From a virus, in IMG/VR virus record IMGVR_UViG_3300044678_000913, positions 1 through 28,968 of that record: 28,968 nt of DNA; one strand, 5' to 3'. The position numbers and the translations under genes were made by a program. The notes beneath the pieces were generated by a model, which was given only the letters and a program-made list of their open reading frames with translations, was not told the DNA's origin and did no database searches. Below, piece by piece: positions 14,708 to 21,228 of the stretch; position 1 is the first letter of the stretch, and every line of letters starts with the position of its first letter.

Positions 14708-16019
14708 TCGCTTTCTCCACTAGGTTGATCTGCTCGGCCCAGCCGTTCTTCGCGCGGCACAGTTGCACCGAGCGATACCACGGCATGTCGCCCGTGAGTC
14801 CATAGCGCCAGTGCGGCGTCGGCCCGATAATCGCATAAGTCTTCGCCCCGACAGCCCCGGCCACATGAACCGCCGTCTGCTGCACGGTCACGACGTAATC
14901 GACCGCCGCGAACAGCGCCGCCTGCGCTGCGAGGTCTTCGCCGACGCATAGGTTATCCAGCCGCACGAGTCCGGCGTCCTCGCGTGCCTTCTGGAGCATC
15001 GGATTCGTGTGCTCGTACTGTGCGGATACACAGGTGTATCGATTGCGAATCGGCTCGAACGAATCGAGATCGATTGACCGATCTTTGACCCGCGTCTGCT
15101 TCGTGCCGCCATGCCATGCGAGCGCTACCCAGGGACGCGGGCCGATAGCGGTGAGCCGCGCCTTGTAGTGCTCAACAAGCTCCGGGTCGGGCTTCAGGTA
15201 CGGTGTACCTGGGAACGCATCCGCCGAGCGCCGTAGACGCGCTGCAAGGCTCCCGATTGCGATCTTCGCGGAATAGTCTCCCGGCGTCTCAGTCGTAACG
15301 ATTGACACGCTCGGCCACGTCTTGCGAGCAATGCCTGCGACACGCTCGTTGAGTTCCAACGTCACGCGCTTGGCCAGTGGCAAGACTTCGTCTAGACAAG
15401 ACAGGAACATGATCTCATCACCCACGCCCTGCTCGCCGTGGATGTAAAGATGGTCGGTCGGCGTGAAGTCCCACATAGGCGCGTCCACAGTGGTGCGCGA
15501 GTGCCAGCCTTCCAACTGCTGGCGAAACTCATACAGCGGCCAGCCGTTCGCCCAATCCTTCTTAGTCAGCAACGCGAGCGACTTCGACCACCGAGCCCCG
15601 ACGCTTTCCGGGTCGCACTTGAGCGAACGGTCGAGCCAGTGAATCGCCTTGTCAGGTTGCGCTCTGTCGCTGTAGAGCGTGGCCATATTGCAGCAGACTT
15701 CGGCGGTATCACCTTGGATTTTGAGCGCACGCTCCCAGGCGTTTACCGCTTCCGTGTATCGATCTTCCTTGCGGAACGCGATCCCTAGGTTGCACCACGC
15801 GGCACCGTTCTTCGGATGCCGATCAAGCAAATTCGTCAGCAGGTTAATGGCGAGTCCGCTGTATTCCTGCCGCAAATACAGGTCCGACAACAGGTACAGC
15901 ACGCCCTCATCGAATGGCTTCAGATTCAGGACGGCGTTATAGAGATGTGAGGCGCGGCCAAAGTCGCCCGCCTTGTGATGGATGAGTGCTTGGTCAATCG
16001 TCTGGTCGATGACGTTCAT
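14661..16019 (-). CDS. TPR-domain glycosyltransferase
   Basis: A 452-residue protein. Residues about 5-150 form tetratricopeptide repeats (for example AAWCNLGIAFRKEDRYTEAV and ATLYSDRAQPDKAIHWLD). Residues about 190-440 are a GT-B type glycosyltransferase half, starting with HGEQGVGDEIMF and continuing to a C-terminal nucleotide-sugar region (TVQQTAVHVAGAVGAKTYAI and later HWRYG), a pattern seen in bacterial TPR-linked heptosyltransferase or family 9-like proteins. It would add sugar to a protein or a cell-surface glycan. ATG 16019 follows directly after a strong hairpin and a T-rich tract, so translation and transcription entry may be limited there. Confidence 0.72.
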   Translation of the reverse strand: MNVIDQTIDQALIHHKAGDFGRASHLYNAVLNLKPFDEGVLYLLSDLYLRQEYSGLAINLLTNLLDRHPKNGAAWCNLGIAFRKEDRYTEAVNAWERALKIQGDTAEVCCNMATLYSDRAQPDKAIHWLDRSLKCDPESVGARWSKSLALLTKKDWANGWPLYEFRQQLEGWHSRTTVDAPMWDFTPTDHLYIHGEQGVGDEIMFLSCLDEVLPLAKRVTLELNERVAGIARKTWPSVSIVTTETPGDYSAKIAIGSLAARLRRSADAFPGTPYLKPDPELVEHYKARLTAIGPRPWVALAWHGGTKQTRVKDRSIDLDSFEPIRNRYTCVSAQYEHTNPMLQKAREDAGLVRLDNLCVGEDLAAQAALFAAVDYVVTVQQTAVHVAGAVGAKTYAIIGPTPHWRYGLTGDMPWYRSVQLCRAKNGWAEQINLVEKAIADHAAVPSAERRAA

Positions 16020-16046
16020 AAAGAAACGGGGGCACGAGGCCCCCGT
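16019..16046 (-). terminator. Intrinsic terminator between capsid block and modification cassette
   Basis: On the minus strand an 8-base perfect stem (ACGGGGGC / GCCCCCGT, plus-strand arms 16026-16033 and 16039-16046) with a 5-base loop is followed by TTCTTTATG, giving a U-rich tail. It lies just below the decoration-like gene stop and ends at the start of the TPR glycosyltransferase gene. It probably trims transcripts of the scaffold-capsid block, so capsid mRNA should exceed the mRNA of the cassette and tail genes. Partial readthrough must occur unless the downstream genes have their own promoter. Confidence 0.7.
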
Positions 16047-16051
16047 GTCCG

Positions 16052-16525
16052 TTACTCGCTGCGCCCGTCAGCGACGTATCGCAGATACCCCTGGAAGCTA
16101 AACGACGTGGTTCCAGAGACACCCACCGTACAGTTCAGCGCCAACGTGGCGTATTGAATTGCACGGTCATCCGAAATGCTCAACTTTCCGCCCGGATTGA
16201 CCAGCGTATAGCTTTGCACCGTGGATGCGTTCGCGGTGATCGATCCTTGAGACGCCCGCAGGGTGTTAAGCACCGTGTAGGTGCCCCCTGCATCTTGCCC
16301 GAGTACCAACATCGTGAACGTCTCGGCTGCGTTCTTCTGCACGCCAAACGTGATCGCCCCATCGGTGATCACAGCACCATTCGGAATGCGACCAAGCAAG
16401 TACACATCGGAAATGCTTCCGAACTTGTTTGCGCCCGAGTTGATGTCGAAGGTAATCGTGCTCGGACCCGCATGTATCTTTTGCGGACCGAGAGCGGCGG
16501 TTGCGGCAGTAATGGTGATAGGCAT
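16052..16525 (-). CDS. Probable head decoration or minor structural protein (157 aa)
   Basis: A 157-residue beta-rich protein directly after the major capsid gene, with AGGAGA ahead of ATG 16525. It starts MPITITAATAALGPQKIHAGPS and has repeated threonine/serine/glycine strands, then a C-terminal aromatic FSFQGYLRYVADG. Position and composition fit a head decoration or stabilising protein in N4 gp56-type capsid clusters. It is followed by the intrinsic terminator. No family signature is visible. Confidence 0.55.
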   Translation of the reverse strand: MPITITAATAALGPQKIHAGPSTITFDINSGANKFGSISDVYLLGRIPNGAVITDGAITFGVQKNAAETFTMLVLGQDAGGTYTVLNTLRASQGSITANASTVQSYTLVNPGGKLSISDDRAIQYATLALNCTVGVSGTTSFSFQGYLRYVADGRSE

Positions 16526-16537
16526 GTCTCTATCTCC

Positions 16538-17614
16538 TTATGGGGCCGGAGCGAAACCGGACATGACAATCGTGGCGTAATCGGACGAGTTGAATTTCGT
16601 CTTCTTAACGCCAAAGATCATCCCGGCCGACACGCCCAGTTGGTTGCCGTAGTCGAACATTTCTTCTTCCCACGACATCTTCGTCGCAGAACCGTTTTGT
16701 CCGACCGCCACTGCAAGCGCCTGCGCGCCGCAGAACACGCCACGACGGTACGAGGTCGAGGACGATACGGTGCTCTTGACCACGGGCAGGTACGGCCACT
16801 CGTAGACGATCACGCCGTTGTAGATGAACTCGCCGCCCGTGAGGATCGGGTTGTCGCTGATCTTCCCGCCCGTCAGTTGCGCTTTCTGCACGTCGAAGAA
16901 GTTACCCGCCGTGCTGGCGTCCTGCCGAAGCTGGTTGATTTGGTACGGGTGCAGGAAGCACACGTAGAGCGATTTGCCGTCGACCCGAATCGGACGAATG
17001 CGAGGCGTCTGCGTCTTTGCAATCGCAGCAGCCTTGTCCAAGTCGGACAACTTGATCGCATGCGTGGTCGTTGCCGACAGCGAGCCTTCGGCATCGTGCC
17101 CACCGCCAACCAGAATCCGCTTGGTACCGGATACCGTGGACGGCTCCAGCGCCGCGTTGTTGCCGGTGTAGCGCGTGTCGCTCTGGTCCGCATAGCCCGC
17201 GAGTTGATTGGCAATGCTGGTTTCGAGACGCTCAAACCACCAATCTTCGGCGGCGCTACGCAGTTCTTCGCGGACGCTGAACGGTACGCGCTGCTCGCTC
17301 ATCCTGCCGCCCGTGCGGAACGCATGGCGCAGTTGATTGACAAGAAGTGCGTCGTTGTAGGTCAGCAGGGCTTCTTCATTTCCCTCCAGGGTTGCGTCAC
17401 CCTGAATGCCCGCGCCGACCGGCAATCCACGCAGGCCGATGGTGATCTGGTCACCGGGGCCTTTGCTGGTTTCTTCCTTGATCTGAAACAGGCTGTTGGA
17501 ACCCTTGCCGATGAAGCGACCGTAGTAGCCTTTGCCAACTACGTCTTCATACAGCTTGCGGGACCACAGCTTGACGGCGAGTGGGTGACCCACTCCGAAG
17601 TCAGTCGTTGCCAT
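16538..17614 (-). CDS. Major capsid protein, N4 gp56-like (DUF4043-type)
   Basis: A 358-residue capsid protein. The N-terminus reads TDFGVGHPLAVKLWSRKLYED, then a glycine-rich loop (QIKEETSKGPGDQITIGLRG) and the middle motif LHPYQINQLRQD near 220-235, which are features of the N4 gp56-type major capsid family, followed by a C-terminal domain with VYEWPYLPVV and EEEMFDYGNQLG. These assemble the icosahedral shell in an HK97-like fold. It follows a scaffolding protein gene, and AAGGA lies eight bases before ATG 17614. This capsid type is combined here with a P22-like portal and tail genes. Confidence 0.8.
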   Translation of the reverse strand: MATTDFGVGHPLAVKLWSRKLYEDVVGKGYYGRFIGKGSNSLFQIKEETSKGPGDQITIGLRGLPVGAGIQGDATLEGNEEALLTYNDALLVNQLRHAFRTGGRMSEQRVPFSVREELRSAAEDWWFERLETSIANQLAGYADQSDTRYTGNNAALEPSTVSGTKRILVGGGHDAEGSLSATTTHAIKLSDLDKAAAIAKTQTPRIRPIRVDGKSLYVCFLHPYQINQLRQDASTAGNFFDVQKAQLTGGKISDNPILTGGEFIYNGVIVYEWPYLPVVKSTVSSSTSYRRGVFCGAQALAVAVGQNGSATKMSWEEEMFDYGNQLGVSAGMIFGVKKTKFNSSDYATIVMSGFAPAP

Positions 17615-17695
17615 GAGAATGTCCTTAGTGAATGGAGAATCGGGTTGACGCGATCACGCTTCGTCTTGCGATTCGTCCACTCACGCGGGACGCAA

Positions 17696-17773
17696 CGAAT
17701 CCGGTTTAGAGCCTCGGGCGGCTGTCCGGGGTTAACGCCTCCGGGGCGAATCCGAGTTAGAGCCTCGGCGGCT
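17696..17773 (-). repeat. Two imperfect direct repeats (about 27 bases) between scaffold and capsid genes
   Basis: Two copies of a GC-rich element, at 17696-17723 and 17747-17773, start 51 bases apart and share the minus-strand core CCGAGGCTCTAA. They sit in the 164-base gap between scaffold stop and capsid start, which is otherwise non-coding. The lower copy carries a small inverted arrangement (CCGAG-7-CTCGG), so each may form a short stem-loop on the mRNA. They may protect or process capsid mRNA or bind a regulator; nothing in the sequence decides. No good sigma-70 promoter is seen here. Confidence 0.6.
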
Positions 17774-17778
17774 TATGC

Positions 17779-18636
17779 TCAACTAAGCTGAGAAACGTTT
17801 TCTTCCCAGTTCGTGTTGAACTTCTTGAACTCTGCGTCCGACATATTTGCTGCGTACTCCCAAGTCATTGCCGGAACCGGACGCCCTGGTACTTGTGACA
17901 ACGACTTGCTCGATTTTATCCCATCTGCCACGTTTTGTAGCTTTTGTGTCGCATTTTCCGCAGTGGGTTTTGCTTTGGGCTTAATGCCCTTGGCAATCGC
18001 GGTCTGATAGACCATCTGCGCCGGGTTGACGCCCATCTGAGCGGCAGTCAACGCGAGCAGTTGCTCCTCTTGCTGCATCTTGGCGACGATCTGCTGCGGC
18101 GTCATTCCTGCGTCGGCCAATTCTGTCTGCCGGGCCTCGATGAAGGCCGAGTAGGTCTCCATGAAGTCGGGCTGCGCCTGCAAGAACGCTGCCGCCTGCG
18201 TCTGATACCAGTTGGCGAACTGCGCCTGTCGCGCGCTGTCCTCGCTCTGCCGCTTGATCGCCGCGAGTTCTTCCTTAGCCGTCGTCACCTCGTGTCGCAA
18301 GTTCTCGGCCGGGTTTTCCTCGAACGCCGGAACTTGCGCCTGCGCCTGCGGATTCAACCGGGATTCGATCTGCGCGCGCCAATGTGCGAACTCCTGCCGC
18401 TCCTGATTGAGCCGAGCAAGCTGAGACTTCAGTTCCTTCGCCTGCGCCCGAGCCTCATGCAGCGCCTCCAGCGGCACCAGTTTAGGCTTGGCCGGTTCTG
18501 CTGCCTCCGTCGCCTCCGGTTGCGTCTCTGCCACTTCCGTCGCCTCGGCGACCGGCGTCTCGGCCTCCGGCGCTTCCGGTGCCGTCTCGCCCTGCGTCTC
18601 GAAGAATGCTTGCTCTTGCTGCGTCAATTCGCTCAT
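17779..18636 (-). CDS. Putative scaffolding protein (285 aa)
   Basis: A 285-residue, strongly charged protein just upstream of the capsid gene, the standard place for a scaffold. The first 50 residues are acidic and repetitive (glutamate/alanine/threonine), then a long helical, probably coiled-coil region (about 55-150) rich in glutamine, glutamate and alanine. A helical segment follows (DAGMTPQQIVAKMQQEEQL), and the basic C-terminus (KPKAKPTAEN, KSSKSL) could bind coat protein. Composition, position and lack of enzyme motifs support scaffold rather than protease. Confidence 0.7.
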   Translation of the reverse strand: MSELTQQEQAFFETQGETAPEAPEAETPVAEATEVAETQPEATEAAEPAKPKLVPLEALHEARAQAKELKSQLARLNQERQEFAHWRAQIESRLNPQAQAQVPAFEENPAENLRHEVTTAKEELAAIKRQSEDSARQAQFANWYQTQAAAFLQAQPDFMETYSAFIEARQTELADAGMTPQQIVAKMQQEEQLLALTAAQMGVNPAQMVYQTAIAKGIKPKAKPTAENATQKLQNVADGIKSSKSLSQVPGRPVPAMTWEYAANMSDAEFKKFNTNWEENVSQLS

Positions 18637-18643
18637 GTGCCCT

Positions 18644-19009
18644 CTAAAGGATAAGAACCAAGGTTTCTTCCTCGTCCATCTCTGCGATGCGCCTTTTGGC
18701 CAGCGCCACCAACTGCCTTAGCTGTCCTGCCTGCGCCTGCGTTGCATCTGCCGCCGCTTGCAACAACATCCGCTGCTCCACCAGCAAATCCGCAATCTCG
18801 CCGGCCTGCGCTAGCCGGTTGATGTAATCGCGTTCTTCTTTGACGGATGCGGCATCGAATACCCGCTTCCCATCAACCAGTCGCCACAGTGGCGCCCGGC
18901 CTCGCCTGCCACGGCTTCCAACAAGAGCCGCAGGAGGCGCAGCACCTTCAGCCGGCCCCCAATATCGAGCGCCGAAGTATCGAGCGCCAAAGAAACGATG
19001 CCCAAACAC
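18644..19009 (-). CDS. Hypothetical protein with repeated FGAR motif (121 aa)
   Basis: A 121-residue protein starting at GTG 19009, one base after the previous stop. The N-terminus repeats FGARYFGARYWG, an aromatic/arginine pattern I have seen in unannotated phage structural neighbours. Residues about 55-115 are helical and alanine/glutamine/leucine-rich, perhaps coiled coil, and the C-terminus is acidic. It is coupled to the 223-residue protein, and lies just above the scaffold gene. Function is unknown. Confidence 0.5.
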   Translation of the reverse strand: MFGHRFFGARYFGARYWGPAEGAAPPAALVGSRGRRGRAPLWRLVDGKRVFDAASVKEERDYINRLAQAGEIADLLVEQRMLLQAAADATQAQAGQLRQLVALAKRRIAEMDEEETLVLIL

Positions 19010-19010
19010 G

Positions 19011-19682
19011 TCACGTCAGGTCCAACGTCACCGCAGTCCTGTTCCCGTTTGCGTCCACCGTTGCCGTGATGCGATCTTTGGTATCCGCAGTGTCCCGATA
19101 TACCGCTGTCGTCGTATCCAGCCCGGACGCCTTGCCAAGCATTGCCGCCGCATATCCGCGCAGATAATCGCGGATGGAATAAACGCCCTCGACAATCGCG
19201 TCAAGAATGGCGCTAATGCCGGTACTGGATAACTCGTATCCGGTCTTGTCGTTGTTCGTGCCTACCGTTACGGCTGCTGTGACGCTCCCAACCGATCCGG
19301 CGACACTACCGGCCACATTGCCGCCCACGCTTCCAGTCACGCTACCGACTGCGCCAACAACGCTTGCCACGCCGGCATTTAGGTCTGTGTCCAGCACCTC
19401 AAACTCGCCAATCCCATCACGCCCTGTGATCGCGCCAACCGTGGCAACGACGTAGACGCTGTAACGCTGCCCCGCGCCGAACCCGTTACCCGCCGTCGCA
19501 TCAATCTGCACCATGTATAGACCGGTCGTGATGTTGGTCACGGTCGGCGCATAGCCAAGTGCGACGCCATCCTCGACCACGGTAACTGTAGGCGTGCTGT
19601 CTGCGTTCGTTGCTGCTCCAGTTGATACGCTGGACGTACCAAAGTGCAGAAACACGCTATCTCCGAGCGCGACGGGATTCAT
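19011..19682 (-). CDS. Hypothetical structural protein with glycine/serine/valine repeats (223 aa)
   Basis: The N-terminal half is a beta domain starting MNPVALGDSVFLHFGTSS and resembling immunoglobulin-like phage appendage parts. Residues about 105-142 hold tandem GSV/GNVAGSV repeats, which may be a flexible or fibrous stalk. After that is a helical segment (ISAILDAIVEGVYSIRDYLR) and a C-terminal strand pair (RITATVDANGNRTAVTLD). Likely a head or tail fibre-like virion protein. It overlaps its upstream neighbour by four bases. Confidence 0.5.
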   Translation of the reverse strand: MNPVALGDSVFLHFGTSSVSTGAATNADSTPTVTVVEDGVALGYAPTVTNITTGLYMVQIDATAGNGFGAGQRYSVYVVATVGAITGRDGIGEFEVLDTDLNAGVASVVGAVGSVTGSVGGNVAGSVAGSVGSVTAAVTVGTNNDKTGYELSSTGISAILDAIVEGVYSIRDYLRGYAAAMLGKASGLDTTTAVYRDTADTKDRITATVDANGNRTAVTLDLT

Positions 19683-19948
19683 AGTTGGATGCCCCGCACA
19701 ACTGGCGAACCGATGGGGCGGAATACTGCACTACCACCGCCACCGGACATTGTCCCGGTAAGGTAGCCCTGCTTCTCATACTGACCCGGCCCGTAGACCG
19801 TGCCAGAGCGCACATCGGCCACGTTCGGGAACCTGTGGTGCGAGTGATACGGCGCTGGACTTTCACGCAGCACAACCGTCGTCGGCGTGGCGTGTGTGGT
19901 CCGCAGCACGAGTTTCGAGAAGTTCGGGACGTTAAAATATGGCATCAC
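19679..19948 (-). CDS. Hypothetical protein (89 aa)
   Basis: An 89-residue protein, basic in the first half and glycine-rich near the C-terminus (SGGGGSAVFRPIGSPVV). A histidine-containing segment (APYHSHHRFPN) stands out. Overlaps of four bases on both sides (ATGA type) tie it to the 180-residue and 223-residue genes, which supports it as a true gene. Its function is not recognisable; position suggests a minor head or connector component. Confidence 0.5.
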   Translation of the reverse strand: MMPYFNVPNFSKLVLRTTHATPTTVVLRESPAPYHSHHRFPNVADVRSGTVYGPGQYEKQGYLTGTMSGGGGSAVFRPIGSPVVRGIQL

Positions 19949-20487
19949 GTACCATCGATGTTTGCCGGGACCAGCGTATTAACCGTCGTGCCTGCGCGGT
20001 CAGGTGAGCCCGTGAGATACGCAACCACGTAGTGCGCGACTCCGGGGAAATTTGTTGCAAGGTCGTAGCTGCCATCGGTGAGCGATTGGACCTCATAGCC
20101 GCCAAACGCATCATCCGACGTGCGAAACGCTTGCAGCACAGCCCCAGACAACGGCGCATCGTTGGTATCAACGCATAGCCCCTTGATGAACTTCAGCGAC
20201 TGCTGCCCCGGACCGTCGCACGAGTAAGGTTCGTAGAGATCGGCTTGCGCCAAGTCACGGCATGTGACGCCATCACTCCCAGACGGCGCACCAATGCCAA
20301 CACGACACCCAAACGACCACAGGGACCGCCACCGCTGCGGATCTTTCCATGACTTAGGTGCGCGTGCCTGCCATTGCCACTTTGGCTCGGCCCAGCGTTC
20401 GTCGAACGCTGGCTGCAACGTGCCCGGCTGCGCTGAGAATCCACCGCCCGTGGCCCCTGCCGTACCGAATTGCAGTCGCGCGCCCAT
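19945..20487 (-). CDS. Protein with carboxypeptidase-regulatory-like (Ig) domain (180 aa)
   Basis: A 180-residue protein. The N-terminal 85 residues are tryptophan-rich and basic (KWQWQARAPKSWKDPQRW). From about 100 to 170 the sequence reads IKGLCVDTNDAPLSGAVLQA and continues with DGSYDL, the strand-turn pattern of a carboxypeptidase-regulatory-like beta sandwich common on phage surfaces. Such domains often bind glycans or decorate capsids. It overlaps neighbours by a few bases. The role is inferred from the fold and position between portal and scaffold genes. Confidence 0.55.
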   Translation of the reverse strand: MGARLQFGTAGATGGGFSAQPGTLQPAFDERWAEPKWQWQARAPKSWKDPQRWRSLWSFGCRVGIGAPSGSDGVTCRDLAQADLYEPYSCDGPGQQSLKFIKGLCVDTNDAPLSGAVLQAFRTSDDAFGGYEVQSLTDGSYDLATNFPGVAHYVVAYLTGSPDRAGTTVNTLVPANIDGT

Positions 20488-20774
20488 TACATCGCATTCG
20501 CGAGCTTGTGCCGCGCATCGAGCAATCGCTGCTCTTGCGGCGTGTTCACAAGCGGCGTGTCGTAGACCGGAACGATCACGCCCTTGCCTGCCTGCAATTG
20601 GGCCCGTTGATGGAAATTGCTCACCACGTCACGCGCCGTATCAAGCATGAACGTCGCAAAGGCATGATCCGTAATCGCGCCCTCGACCTTGCAATTCCCC
20701 GAGCGAGACATCGTGATAACGATTTGAGCAACCGCCGTCTCGCCGTGAACGTCATCAAGCGTCTGTCGCTTCAC
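20487..20774 (-). CDS. Hypothetical protein (95 aa)
   Basis: A 95-residue protein with an N-terminal half that looks like a small alpha/beta unit (QIVITMSRSGNCKVEGAITD) and a C-terminal helical part (TPQEQRLLDARHKLANAM). The stop touches the next start, and the start overlaps the upstream gene by four bases. This tight packing argues that it is translated. No family is recognised. Confidence 0.5.
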   Translation of the reverse strand: MKRQTLDDVHGETAVAQIVITMSRSGNCKVEGAITDHAFATFMLDTARDVVSNFHQRAQLQAGKGVIVPVYDTPLVNTPQEQRLLDARHKLANAM

Positions 20775-21202
20775 TCGTCCACCACCGCATGGATATCGAC
20801 CACCGCCGAATTAGCCGTGATGTTCCATGCCACCATCGCCTGACCACCGGCAGGCAGCACAATGCCACGAGGGAACGTAAACACAGCCGCCGCGCCCACC
20901 AGTGCCGCCAGCGAGAAGCGACGGAAGAACTGCGTCGGCACAGTCGGCGCCGTACCAAACGCCACCGCGCCTTGCGTCAGTCCGGTCGGGCGGTCGAAGT
21001 CCTCGGCCAGAAACGCCACACCGCCTGTAAGCGTCGGCGTGTTAGCCGACCGTCCAAAGCCCACCACACACGCCGTCGCCGCACCGTTAAAATAACCCCA
21101 CTCCATCAAGGCAGGCTCGTTCGTGGCGGGCGCAAGAAACGCATGCGACGCCGCTGCAAGAGTCGTTACGGTCGTACGCTGAGAAAGCGAATAAATCGCC
21201 AT
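20771..21202 (-). CDS. Hypothetical beta-rich virion protein (143 aa)
   Basis: A 143-residue protein immediately after the portal gene. It is rich in alanine, glycine, phenylalanine and threonine, with a likely beta sandwich in the second half (FTFPRGIVLPAGGQAMVAWN). That pattern is similar to small surface-exposed phage proteins. It overlaps the next gene as ATGA. No enzyme motif is seen. Likely a minor structural protein; the sequence does not give a specific role. Confidence 0.5.
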   Translation of the reverse strand: MAIYSLSQRTTVTTLAAASHAFLAPATNEPALMEWGYFNGAATACVVGFGRSANTPTLTGGVAFLAEDFDRPTGLTQGAVAFGTAPTVPTQFFRRFSLAALVGAAAVFTFPRGIVLPAGGQAMVAWNITANSAVVDIHAVVDE

Positions 21203-21228
21203 GCCTTAGGCTCCAGTCTCGTTATTTG

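Noticed and set aside
16154-17791. A 545-codon plus-strand open frame opposite the capsid and decoration-like genes
   Set aside because: It is arginine-rich, lacks recognisable domains, and mirrors well-supported minus-strand genes; high GC content leaves long antisense frames open.
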